Assembly (NCBI GenBank): GCA_025267735.1
Contig: CM046301.1
Coordinates: 67,351,872-67,415,871 of the forward strand
Length of the DNA: 64,000 nt
Direction of reading: 5' to 3'
From: Mactra quadrangularis
Lineage: Eukaryota; Mollusca; Bivalvia; Venerida; Mactridae
Made by a program: the position numbers and the translations under genes. The stretch's first letter is position 1, and the number at the start of each line of letters is the position of its first letter. The notes below the pieces were generated by a model. That model saw nothing but the letters and a program-made list of their open reading frames with translations. It was not told the origin of the DNA and did no database searches. This document shows, in pieces, positions 23,795 through 32,464 of this stretch.

Positions 23795-23980
23795 CCTGGG
23801 CGGTGGCACATTTGATAGCGCGCCGGGATTTTGAATCTCGTGTCCCGAGGGTGGTACGGGTTCGAATCCCACCCGAGGAGGTTATACCCTTCCATGAAAA
23901 TTAGACAATTATGTCAAATTTTCTCCATTAATAAGGTAAATGGAGAAGTTTCCGGCCTTGTGGAAGGGTAGGTGAGTACT
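23795..23980 (+). mobile_element. SINE-A, 3'-shortened copy with tRNA head
   Basis: The tRNA-like head has a degenerate A box (TTTGATAGCGCGCC) and a good B box (GGTTCGAATCC). The family body follows: GGTTATACCCTTCCATG, GGAGAAGTTTCCGGCC and GAAGGGTAGGTGAGTACT. The expected 3' portion (GGTCCAGGAAAGC to GGCGTTAAACCCA) is missing. Other copies are at 25486, 30122, 36497, 53618 and 56693. Confidence 0.75.
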
Positions 23981-24282
23981 TTGTGTAATATATTCTTGCG
24001 TCAAGTTCAAGCCCATGGAGATATTATTCAAATTCATATAATTATAAAACTAATTTTAGAAATAAAATGTGTTTCTGTCATACTCTACGATAAAATGTGG
24101 TGTTCTAGTTTATTATGACCTGTCGAAGTGACGGTCCAAAGATCATAAATAATTGATGAATTTTAAGAGTTTTTTTCACATCAGTTACTATGTCTCCCCT
24201 GTTTACAGTAAATAATGACGACCTCTATGATAAATATATCTTTAAAGAATTTTCTGACAAAATAAATTGATGTATTGTATTG

Positions 24283-24288
24283 AACTTG
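24283..24288. repeat. 6-bp target-site duplication (left)
   Basis: AACTTG directly abuts the left end of the foldback element and is repeated exactly at 24732-24737 after its right end. Confidence 0.85.
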
Positions 24289-24731
24289 TACGGTGGCATA
24301 GAGGTGACATGGAGAAATATTTAAAATACCGCTACTATTACGTGGCCATGCAGTAGCTTTAACGTGCGCACGCAATAACGTTTACGTGGCCAAGTAATAG
24401 CTTTACGTACACACGCTATAGCTTTTACGTGCGCTCACAATAACGTTTACGTGGCCACACAATTGCTTTACGTGGCCACGCAGTAGCTTTTACGTGCGCA
24501 CGCAATAAGGTTTACGTGGCCATGTAATAGCTTTACGTGCGCACGTAATACTTGTCCAATGAAAATGGCCGCCAATTTCGACAACTCTCATTGGTCAATT
24601 ATAACGTGCGCACGTAAATCTATTGCGTGGCCACGTAAACGTTATTGCGTGCGCACATAAAAGCTACTGCGTGGCCACGTAATAGTAGCGGTATTTTAAA
24701 TATTTCTCCATGTCACCTCTATGCCACCGTA
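24289..24731. mobile_element. Foldback element with phased palindrome array, copy 1
   Basis: This 443-bp element has inverted ends of about 60 bp (TACGGTGGCATAGAGGTGAC.. mirrored at the right end) and exact 6-bp duplications AACTTG. Inside are 14 units of the self-complementary 12-mers ACGTGGCCACGT or ACGTGCGCACGT, some with changes. They start at 24340, 24362, 24384, 24405, 24427, 24449, 24470, 24492, 24514 and 24535, then after a 69-bp step at 24604, 24625, 24647 and 24669. Spacing within each run is 21-22 bp. Linkers are AATAGCTTT- or AATAACGTTT-like. The centre has inverted CCAAT boxes and an ATGGCCGCC motif. It has no coding capacity. A 6-bp duplication with TAC..GTA ends may fit the IS3EU superfamily, but that is recalled knowledge and tentative. 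Confidence 0.9.
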
Positions 24732-24750
24732 AACTTGCCTAATCATAAGG

Positions 24751-24759
24751 TATATAAAA
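24751..24759 (+). promoter_or_regulatory. TATA box of the PAN/F5-8C gene
   Basis: TATATAAAA lies 134 bp upstream of the ATG at 24885 and 20 bp downstream of the end of the foldback element. The spacing fits a start of transcription near 24780 with a leader of about 100 nt. A possible acceptor (TTTGTTCAG, ending 24869) could mean a small 5' UTR intron instead. Confidence 0.55.
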
Positions 24760-24884
24760 TATTGCTTAAGCTTTAATCAACATTTTAGTTGAACAGTTGA
24801 CAAGGGCATCTCTGTCTTTCTGCTTGTATTCATATTACTTTGCCGATATTTCATTTTGCATTTGTTCAGATATAAAAATCAAAC

Positions 24885-25194
24885 ATGCCTTTGTCAACTA
24901 GGATTGTTTTCGGATTTTTAGGAAATGTAATCGCAATTATTTTTGTAAATGGAGAAGTTCCAGGTAAATTTGAATTACACGATAATAAGAAAATGAGCAA
25001 TGATGCATTTTTCTCTAAAATGGTTGGAAATAAAATCGCATGTGCGGCTCTGTGTCATTCAGAATTTTATTGTGGCTATGCAGAATATTCAACAATATCT
25101 GGCAATTGTTCTTTAATAAGTACAAATGAATGTGGTGTAATGATGGATGCTCCACATTGGATAGTTTACAAGCGGGCTCCATTTGATATAGGAC
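24885..25194 (+). CDS. Secreted PAN/F5-8C-like protein, exon 1 (signal peptide and PAN/apple-like module)
   Basis: The exon begins with MPLSTRIVFGFLGNVIAIIF, a good signal peptide, so the product is probably secreted. Residues about 45-85 carry a Cys pattern (IACAALCHSEFYCGYAEYS, then NCSLI and NEC) of the kind seen in molluscan PAN/apple-like modules, which bind proteins or sugars. The frame runs to a consensus donor GGAC|GTAAGT at 25195, phase 1. Exon 2 at 26836 joins in the same phase, creating a His codon. Intron 1 (25195-26835) is filled with a SINE-A fragment and a Harbinger-like element. The PAN assignment rests on cysteine spacing and is moderate. That this is a real signal-peptide exon is more secure. 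Confidence 0.7.
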
Positions 25195-25485
25195 GTAAGT
25201 AAATGCTTCTTGCCGTCCAGATTTGCCATTTCGGCTTGTATATGTCTTGTATATTTTGTTTATGGTATTTAAAATAATAAAATGCCCAATTTCAATCAAT
25301 CTTATTTTCTGTTGTTTTTGCCTCATGTCTTAATAGTATAGACACCTGTGATGGACAACTATAATATAAAAAATATATTATAGTATTATAGTATTAATTT
25401 AAGACTATATGAGTATACATGAACTAGTGTATGTCTTCTGTTTTTTCATCAGACAAAACTTGAAGCATATACCTTAGTTTAATTT

Positions 25486-25660
25486 TGTCAATAATGTCAA
25501 TTTTCCTCCATTAATAAGGTAAATGGAGAAGTTTCCGGTCTTGTGGAAGGGTAGGTGAGTACTGGTTACAGACAAGGATCCAGGAAAGCTAGGTTAGGTG
25601 CGCTCGAGGCAGTAAAATGACCAAAATTGTGTTGAGATGACGTAAAACCTAGTATAAGAA
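25486..25660 (+). mobile_element. SINE-A, 5'-truncated copy (in intron 1)
   Basis: The tRNA head is missing. The body matches the family: TCCTCCATTAATAAGGTAA, GGAGAAGTTTCCGG, GGGTAGGTGAGTACTGG, AGGAAAGCTAGGTTAGGTGC. The degraded 3' end is GATGACGTAAAACCTAGTAT. Confidence 0.75.
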
Positions 25661-26124
25661 ATACAAACTGTATGTTCTGTTAAGACTTTGATGTTAAGTT
25701 ATTTTAAAAATGATTTATATCGTTTAGTATTTTTATTTACGCTGCATCTATGTGCAAATACATATTTTGTTTAGTGTATTTGTTGTAATTCAGTACGCAT
25801 CACTTTGTTTTAACGAGCGTTTTTCTGTAGGGAGCATGGCCATTTTTCTCTTGTTTTTATCATATACATTTATACCATGTTTGTATATCTTGACCGTGAA
25901 AAGGATGTATAAAGGTATAAAGCTTTTTGTACTTTTGCACATTGCTCTGAATACTTTCTAGTTATCTTTTGTTATATTTTTGTTAGAATTATGTTTTAAG
26001 CTTATTTTATATTTGTTGTGAATTTTCATCTCCGAGTTTTACAAGGTTCAAAATCAACCAGCTTGTCGTCATTTGTTTCAATGACATCTAAATGCATTTC
26101 ACAATCTTTCTTTCTGATGTATAA

Positions 26125-26765
26125 GGCCGGTATTCTATTCATATAGGAGCGCGACGTGAACGTTTAAGCGTAAGCGTGAAACTTGACCGTGAGGCGTGAG
26201 TTTTCACGCTCACACTATTCCATTCATCTGGTTAGCGTGAAAACAATAGGTACTTTAATGTTTGTCAAGTCATCCATTATGGCATAATAATTTAATAGTT
26301 GAATTTTGTAAGTACGGCAGAATTATCATACTAATGCTTGCAAAAACTACATACACTTAAATTAACATTGTTTTGCAGCTAAAATACATTTATGTTAGGT
26401 GTACATATCAAGCCAAGAATGTTGAGAGAGTCAGCAATTATCTGCAACGCCCGTCTTTGATGCCCTAGTCCCTGTTCTGCTTTCAGGACTGGTCGTACAG
26501 AACAGGACATTTTCCTATTGCTTCATTAAGTTTTTTCTGTTGCATCTGGCATAGATAGAGGACCTTTGGTGGCTTCTCGTCCGTGAATGCCGTGCGTGAA
26601 CGTGAAAAATTACTACATGTATCGATCGGTTTCACGCTCGCGTTACACGGTCACATGCCATAAATTCGCGTTTCACGCTCACTTCGCGCTCACGCCGATA
26701 TGGAATACTTCACGTTTGCGCTTTACGTTCACGCTACACGTTCCCGTATGAATGGAATACCGGCC
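26125..26765. mobile_element. PIF/Harbinger-like non-autonomous element (in intron 1)
   Basis: Inverted ends GGCCGGTATTCTATTCATA.. and its counterpart are flanked by TAA on each side (26122-26124 and 26766-26768), the 3-bp duplication expected of PIF/Harbinger. Subterminal regions on both sides are packed with variants of GCGTGAACG and their inverses, probably transposase-binding iterons. The 641-bp element has no long frame. Confidence 0.75.
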
Positions 26766-26835
26766 TAACAGTACCAAACTTGTATATACGAGCTATTGTG
26801 GTTTATTTTATATGCACAATGTATCATACTTACAG

Positions 26836-27018
26836 ACTATATGGAACAGAATGGTGCTGTATTTTCTTCGTATGGTGAAACTACGACCACTGTTTTGTCT
26901 AACGCTGTAGATGGAGATCGTTACACGGCATTTGTTGCCTCGGCTGACGGAGCTTGGTGGAATATGGACTTCGGTGACAAAGTTTGGCTTATTTCGAATA
27001 TAAAGATAGAGTACAGAA
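26836..27018 (+). CDS. Secreted PAN/F5-8C-like protein, exon 2 (first part of F5/8C-like domain)
   Basis: The exon follows an acceptor TACTTACAG at 26835 and ends at donor GAA|GTAAGC (27019). Both ends are phase 1, as is common for extracellular modules. The translation YMEQNGAVFSSYGE..., LSNAVDGDRYT and AWWNMDFGDKVWLISNIKI matches the start of discoidin/fucolectin-type (F5/8 type C) domains. Key points are the early Gly/Ala-x-Ser-Ser strand, the AVDGD motif and the WW-x-x-D-x-G strand followed by I-x-x-I-x-I. The domain normally binds carbohydrates or phospholipids outside the cell. Phase agrees exactly with exon 1. A SINE-B insertion begins 15 bp past the donor. Confidence 0.75.
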
Positions 27019-27033
27019 GTAAGCATTAATTAA

Positions 27034-27345
27034 TTGTTTGTTTTTGTTGGGTTTAACGCCATAGCAACATATTGTATAGGTCATATAATGGCGGTTAGTC
27101 AACCTACTCACTGTTCCTAGAAAGACTTAATCTCTGGATTTAGCTGTTAACCAACTACTTAGCAAATACTTTCGTCAGTGACTGACGACTGCCCTACAAA
27201 ATTAAGAATCATTCGTAGGAGGGAGGATTGCCGCAGAAATAATTTCATGACCAAGCTCCACGAAAGTAAGCCCTGCCCGGAAATCGAACCCACGACCCCT
27301 CGGTTAGTAGACTTGCGTGCTACCAACTGAGCTATCCGGGTGGCT
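27034..27345 (-). mobile_element. SINE-B, full-length copy (in intron 2)
   Basis: On the minus strand it opens with a tRNA-like head (GGATAGCTCAGTTGGTAGC as A box, GGTCGTGGGTTCGATTTCC as B box, most like tRNA-Lys). It continues with a body including GTAGGGCAGTCGTCAGTCAC and GGTTAACAGCTAAATCCAGA, and ends GGCGTTAAACCCAACAAAAA. It is about 310 bp. Partial relatives lie at 15218, 37195 and 57300. Confidence 0.85.
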
Positions 27346-27440
27346 GTATTTATTAATTGACAAAAGAACATTTCCACTAACTTATATTTTAAATCTAATT
27401 GCCAACAACGGTTTCTAACGATACCGTAATGTTTTAAAGA

Positions 27441-27560
27441 GTGGGTGGCCAATTGGTTTCGACGTTTGAGTGGTAATAATTGGGTAGCTAGCTTTGGGTT
27501 GGTTTCCTTAACAAGAGCCGGATTTTAACAACAGTATCTGTCATAATCGAAAGTGATTAA
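27441..27560 (+). mobile_element. SINE fragment with Ser/Leu-like head (in intron 2)
   Basis: GTGGCCAATTGGTTTCGACG..GGGTAGCTAGCTTTGGGTTG parallels the head region of the SINE at 39768-39990, and AAGTGATTAATCTTAG parallels its body. It is degraded. Confidence 0.4.
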
Positions 27561-27725
27561 TCTTAGTTTTGCTAGGAATTGTTTTTACATTAGAGATTAA
27601 CTTAATTTGTAACTATATAAACTTCCAAGCATGTATAAAACTTGTGAATAACTGGAATTGTTATATTTCATAACTACAAAATTAAATCACAAAGATGAAA
27701 TAATGTTGAATAATGTACATGAATG

Positions 27726-28098
27726 TACGGTGGCATTGAGGTGACATGGAAATATATTTTATTTTTTACGTGGTCACGTAAAAGCTTTATGTGGCCACGC
27801 AGTAGCTATTACGTGGCCACGTAATAGCTTTACGTGGCCACGCAGTAGCCTTTACGTGCGCACGCAATAACGTTTACGTGGCCACGTAATAGCTTTACGT
27901 GGCCACGCAGTAGCGACAACTCTCATTGGTCAATTATTACGTGCGCACGTAAAGCTATTACGTGGCCACGTAAACGTTATTGCGTGCGCACGTAATAGCT
28001 ACTGCGTGGCCACGTAAAGCTATTACGTGGCCACGTTAAGCTATTACGTGGCCACGTAAAGTTTAAATATATCTCCATGTCACCTCTATGCCACCATA
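27726..28098. mobile_element. Foldback element with phased palindrome array, copy 2 (in intron 2)
   Basis: It has the same ends as copy 1 (TACGGTGGCAT..ATGCCACCATA) with exact 6-bp duplications TGAATG at 27720-27725 and 28099-28104. Thirteen palindromic 12-mer units start at 27768, 27789, 27811, 27832, 27854, 27876, 27897, 27939, 27960, 27982, 28004, 28025 and 28046. Steps are 21-22 bp, with one gap of 42 that keeps the phase. The centre shares CGACAACTCTCATTGGTCAA with copy 1. Length 373 bp, non-coding. Confidence 0.9.
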
Positions 28099-28445
28099 TG
28101 AATGTGATATATAATATACTGATTAAATACATCTAGAGAAGCGTTACTAAGTCTTTGTTGATTCGAAAAAAAACTTAATATATTTAATATTAGACTAATT
28201 TTAGCAAGTTCAAACCCAATGATCACCAATGAGTTCTTTACATTCTTTACTTATAGCAAACTTATTGGCCAATGGAATAGGGCTTGTCCTTTTTGTGCTA
28301 TTCCCGGTGATGGTGTGCTTGTCATAGTAAATTACTACATGCTGTCTGTGATATATGAGTTCTTTGTGTACACAATGCATGATAAATATTATTATTGTCT
28401 GTCCTGAATTAGGTGATGCACAATTTCAATTAATCGTTTAATGAG

Positions 28446-28680
28446 TGCTCTCAGTGCTTTGATTTATTTTCTTCCTGGGGTGTATGGGATGGTTCTATAC
28501 CTCGATGTGTCCGGAGACATATTTCGACCAGATGGATGCTGGAGTACCGGTAGAAATGCTGTTAGCATCTGTAGTTATAAACCTAGCACTGGATGTTGGC
28601 ACAGAATGTCAGCAATCAATATAACAAAAAGTTCAGCTAACCTTGTATTAAAAGTGTGGGGTGTCCGCATATTTACTTAA
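28446..28680 (+). CDS. Secreted PAN/F5-8C-like protein, exon 3 (end of F5/8C-like domain, stop)
   Basis: The frame YGMVLYLDVSGD..CWSTGRNAVSICSYK.. ends NLVLKVWGVRIFT followed by TAA. It matches the second half of molluscan F5/8C-like domains: the G-x-x-LYV-S strand, paired cysteines and a final V-x-V-x-G-V-x-I strand. The stop falls where the domain should end. The only good-looking acceptor upstream (GCTCTCAG ending 28445) gives phase 2, while exon 2 ends in phase 1. In-phase alternatives at 28507-28520 would remove conserved residues. So a micro-exon was missed, the acceptor is non-canonical, or the copy is decaying. The start given is provisional. Confidence 0.55.
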
Positions 28681-28771
28681 TGCCACTACATGAAGATATT
28701 TTCATCAATAGTAGAATTGAAAACTGTTTAACAAACATGAAGTTATCATATAAAACTTGCATTAGGGACAC

Positions 28772-28777
28772 AATAAA
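28772..28777 (+). terminator. Polyadenylation signal of the PAN/F5-8C gene
   Basis: AATAAA lies 92 bp after the TAA of exon 3 and is followed by T-rich sequence, a suitable position for 3'-end formation. Confidence 0.5.
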
Positions 28778-28780
28778 CTG

Positions 28781-29460
28781 TTCAAAACCACTCTGCTTTC
28801 TAAATTTTAATTTGACAAAGTGTCCATTTCTTTAAAAGTGGGGTACCTTTATAAGAAGACTCTATATTCATTTATGCGCTTATTTCCTATATATCTGATC
28901 CAAAAAAGTTTTATATCTTAATTTAGTAAATTTGAGCAGTTTTTTTCTCAAACAAGACTTCATTCTTAAACATACCATGATAAAACCTATTGTTTCATTT
29001 TCATGTATTGACAACCAAATTCTACTTCCGGTTTTGACCTACTTACACTTTGAAATGCAGCAAATAACTCATGCATGTTTGAGAAATATTTGCATTTGAT
29101 TAAAACAAAATTGTTCACTGGAGTTGTTTGAAATAGATAATTGTCTATTTTCTTTGCAGTCCAAAACAGTGTTACTTTTTATAATGGGGCTTTAAGTTTG
29201 TCAACTTCATAGTGAGTACAGAAAAATGTTCACTTTTCTCAAAAACAAGTTTTTTTACATTCTTCTTTAAATTATTCCATGTATTTGAATTTAAGAGACT
29301 TTTTATTGTATTTTTATACACAAAAATTAATATTTTGTTAATTTTGTCTAAAATAAGTTGTATTTATATTATTGTTTTTTAGAAATACTTAGTAAATAAA
29401 AAAATGCGATTCAATCGACTATGGTGAAAGGTCGATTTTTATGTTATCTTTGTGTCTAAA
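28781..29460. other. No gene supported
   Basis: AT-rich and T-tract-rich sequence downstream of the gene. No exon or repeat family is recognised. Confidence 0.5.
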
Positions 29461-29467
29461 AAAATGA

Positions 29468-29545
29468 GTTTCAATAGTGGCGTAGCCACGAGTGAAAATG
29501 TCATTTTCTGAGCTCACAAGGTGAAATAAAACAATGAGGCAACGA
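29468..29545 (-). repeat. Dispersed repeat R2, copy 2 (inverted)
   Basis: GTGGCGTAGCCACGAGTGAA..TGTCATTTTCTGAGCTCAC is the reverse counterpart of the repeats at 19930 and 49515. Confidence 0.55.
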
Positions 29546-29559
29546 GAAGTATGTTCTTT

Positions 29560-30115
29560 CATATTTTTCTGGGATCTGTTAAAGATACATTTTATACAAT
29601 ACAAATATTCGGTCTGATCGGCAAGGAAATCGCTACCTAGCGTTTTTAAAAGCGATTATTTTTGGAGAACGAGTTCTACGGAACGGTTTTACTTCGGGCT
29701 AGAAAATCAAAGATGGCTTCCACAAACAAAAGTTAAAAATTGTAACAAATGAAATTTTCAAATCAATAACTTGCGTAAAGTGAAAGTTTTAATAAAATTT
29801 CGGGTTTGTTTGTGTCCATCGAATTTTTGGAAAGCTCAGCGACGGTAATTGTCTCCTTTTGTATGTTAATAGTTCAGTGAATCAAATTGTCCCCTTCCCT
29901 TTGTATTTTTATAAATCAGCTACGGAAATTTTCTCCCCCCAACTTGATATAAAGAGACTGTGATCTTCAGTACCTCAATGGCGGATTTGATGAGTAGTCA
30001 GGGGAGGTAACTTTGTCGGACTAATTTTCTGGGATTGTCTACATTTGCCACTTGATCAACTCTAATATCTTTTATATTTGTTCACTTCATCTACCATCCG
30101 GTGAAGTTTTACCCT
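29560..30115. other. No gene supported
   Basis: No open frame of note. Contains short GC-richer phrases (e.g. CAGGGGAGGTAACTTTGTC near 30000) that may be repeat remnants. Confidence 0.4.
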
Positions 30116-30121
30116 GCAATA

Positions 30122-30308
30122 AAAATTTGACAATAATGTCAATTTTCCTTCGTTAATAAAACATATGGAAAAGTTTTCAGCCTTGTGGAAGGATAGGTGA
30201 GTACTGGTTATAGACAAGGGTCCAGGAAAGATAGGTTAGGTGTGCTGGATGCTGTAAAATAAACAAAACATATTTGTTGACACGGCGTTAAACCCAGTAT
30301 AAACAAAT
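30122..30308 (+). mobile_element. SINE-A, 5'-truncated copy
   Basis: It lacks the tRNA head but keeps the body (TTTGACAATAATGTCAATTT, GGATAGGTGAGTACTGGTTA) and the complete 3' end GTTGACACGGCGTTAAACCC followed by AGTATAAACAAA. Confidence 0.8.
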
Positions 30309-30860
30309 CGCATCATATCAGCTACTTTTTTCTTTTTTGCCATCACACACTTTAATTAGTGATCGTCCGCACAATATATTTATAATATAAGTTTGTTAAG
30401 GATAAATTTTATTCGTGTACACACTGTATAGTATTTTAAGTGCTTTATAAATGTTTATCTTAATGTTATAACTCTTTTGTTTTTGTCATCTCATATATAT
30501 ATTTGATGTAATTGATCCATTTTATTCATTGAGTATCATTTCATGTTTGTCTCATTTGTTCAGTTGGTCAGGACGTACATTTTGTATACTAAACATTTTT
30601 ACTCAGTTATGTATATAAGTATGATCTCTGAACATGTTTTTTTTTCAGTAAATTTTTGATAAAGTTTGTTTTGTGAATATGTAATCAATTTTATTATTAT
30701 TTAATTAATGTTTTCTTCATTACTTTTTTGGGATCGACTTTTAGAGTGATAAGACTAAGTTCTAGGAACGCTTTACACAATCTAGCAATAATGAATATAG
30801 ACTTTACCAGTTAAAATCAAAACCATCTCCATGTGTGTATATAAATAGTAACATGACCAC

Positions 30861-31065
30861 TAACTTAGGAGCAGTGGTAAGACGCTAACTTAGAGATCGA
30901 TAGGTTCCAGGTAAGAGTCTAACTAGGGACATGGCTAATTCCCTTGAGCAAGAAATTCACCTGTGATTGCTTTACTCCTCGCGGGTGCAAATGGGTACCT
31001 GCGATGGTGGTATTATTCCGTTGCGCCAATTTGTCGGCTACATTTATAAGCGGAGGACGATTGAT
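30861..31065 (+). mobile_element. SINE-C copy
   Basis: An A-box-like GGAGCAGTGGTAAGACGC is followed by the body TTGAGCAAGAAATTCACCTG, CGGGTGCAAATGGGTACCTG, GGTGGTATTATTCCGTTGCG and CCAATTTGTCGGCTACAT. The same body occurs on the minus strand at 41310-41560. The B box has decayed. Confidence 0.6.
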
Positions 31066-31077
31066 GGATAGATACCA

Positions 31078-31316
31078 GGGGGGCGTCTTACTAAACATCG
31101 TACTATTTTGAAAATCTTATCGTACAATTTAGATGTACAACTTACGCACGATTTGTCTTATGACCGTCGTACTAACGCCATCGTACTCTCCAATGAAATC
31201 GTACGTTTTCAAAAAATCGGCGATGTTTAGTAAGACACCAGCAAAATCGTAAGACCGACGTACGATTTTCGTGGGTCGAAATTGAGAGTACGATGTTTAC
31301 TAAGACCGCCCCCCCC
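31078..31316. mobile_element. Inverted-repeat MITE with GGGGCGTCTTACTAAACATC ends
   Basis: The left end GGGGCGTCTTACTAAACATC and the right end GATGTTTACTAAGACCGCCC are inverted copies. Many CGTACGAT and ATCGTAC variants fill the interior. A C9-type run closes the right end. No clear target duplication was found. Superfamily unknown. Confidence 0.6.
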
Positions 31317-31476
31317 CAAAGCTCTACGCCTGTCGACGGAACGTGTGTAGAACGACTGACCGCCGTGTTGTGACATGACAAATGCGACGTTAAGCTTCAT
31401 TCATTACAGTCTATATGCAATTTTGATTTAACCTTTTGTCTGCAAGTCTCGTCGCTAATTATCATATGAATAATAG

Positions 31477-31564
31477 TAGCAATCAAAGAGGGACAACTCG
31501 GGATAATCTTGTGTTTTGTTATAAATTCGGTACAGAGTTGTCTCTCTTAGTTTATAGATTGCTA
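31477..31564. repeat. Small inverted-repeat element
   Basis: The left arm TAGCAATCAAAGAGGGACAA and the right arm GAGTTGTCTCTCTTAG..GATTGCTA are complementary with small gaps, giving an imperfect hairpin of about 88 bp. Confidence 0.5.
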
Positions 31565-32080
31565 GCTTTTAAATGTTTGGTAAATATATGTTAAAAATTT
31601 AAAGTTATGATTTTATCGTTATAATTTAAATATGAACCCGGCTCCATACCAATTTTTAACAAATGTAGATCTACATATGTGCATAACACAAGTAAATTTT
31701 CATCCAAATATCATTGCTAGAAGTATGCTTGATATTACGTCAAAAGTAACTGACAAAATTGGCATTCTTTCATGGGAAAAATCCAAATTTCTGGATTTGC
31801 AAACAAACTCTGGAAAGTTTTGATATACCATTGCAGCTTCCTGAACAGTTATATTTTAACCAGTACTAACTTAACCCCTTCACAAGTAACCGACAGGGCT
31901 TCTCAGTATACAGTTTAAATCTGTCAAACGACTCCAATACAAAACTTAGCTGGCTGCCCAAGAATTCATAGAAAATACAAGACGTTTAAATGACTTATAA
32001 TATATGTAAGTGGTACCATCAATGAATTTACAGATAGAAACAATTTTTCTATAACCTAGTCATATGATACCGCATTCTCG
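31565..32080. other. No gene supported
   Basis: A 63-codon frame at 31632-31823 has ordinary amino-acid composition but no flanking splice signals in a sensible phase and no recognisable domain. It is left uncalled. Confidence 0.4.
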
Positions 32081-32083
32081 TAC

Positions 32084-32152
32084 CCAGAGTCTAGTAGGAT
32101 TCTCAATACTAGATCGAGAATCTTGATAACTTTGGGGTACGAGAATGGGGAT
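32084..32152. mobile_element. Nested hairpin MITE (family H2), copy 1
   Basis: The outer arms CATTCTCGTACCC and GGGTACGAGAATG enclose a second hairpin made of GATTCTCAATACTAGATCGA and GAATCT. A related copy lies at 47121-47200 and a half copy at 38230-38262. It is about 70 bp, with no target duplication identified. Confidence 0.6.
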
Positions 32153-32464
32153 ACTGTGTCTGATTTTAGATTTTCTTACTTCTAATTCTTGTTTTCTATT
32201 TTCTTTATTCTGGTTCAGATTTTGATATTCTTTTTATCACATGTATACATTTGCATCTTATCTACCCCTATTAGCCTGGTTTTATTCCTCGAATTGTTTT
32301 TGATCATTTCTTAAACAAAGGGGAGAGCTGTAACAAAGGTGGCAATACCATGTGACAGTGGCATCCCAAATAAAGAATAATAAAACAGTGAACAATTAGG
32401 CTCGATTCAAAGTTTTTAAGAGCAGCAAGTCTTTTTATTCTTGTCGAGGCTAAACGGAAGTGTT

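Noticed and set aside
24340..24681. CRISPR-like array (regular short palindromic repeats)
   Set aside because: The repeats are 12 bp with 9-10 bp near-constant linkers, not unique spacers. The context is eukaryotic and the ends are transposon-like with target duplications.
25015..25326. 103-codon minus-strand frame
   Set aside because: Antisense shadow of exon 1 of the PAN/F5-8C gene, which has a signal peptide and consensus donor.
26796..26835. ATG at 26796 as the start of a separate small protein
   Set aside because: The F5/8C-like frame is better explained as an internal exon beginning at 26836 after TACTTACAG, in phase with exon 1.
27275..27345. Possible tRNA-Lys gene on the minus strand
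   Set aside because: It looks tRNA-like but is fused to a SINE body with family copies elsewhere, and the anticodon and acceptor stems do not fold cleanly.
27159..27452. 97-codon minus-strand frame with IAQLVARKSTNRG
   Set aside because: This is the translation of the tRNA-like head and body of SINE-B, a common spurious protein. The same applies to 57412-57648 and 36437-36691.
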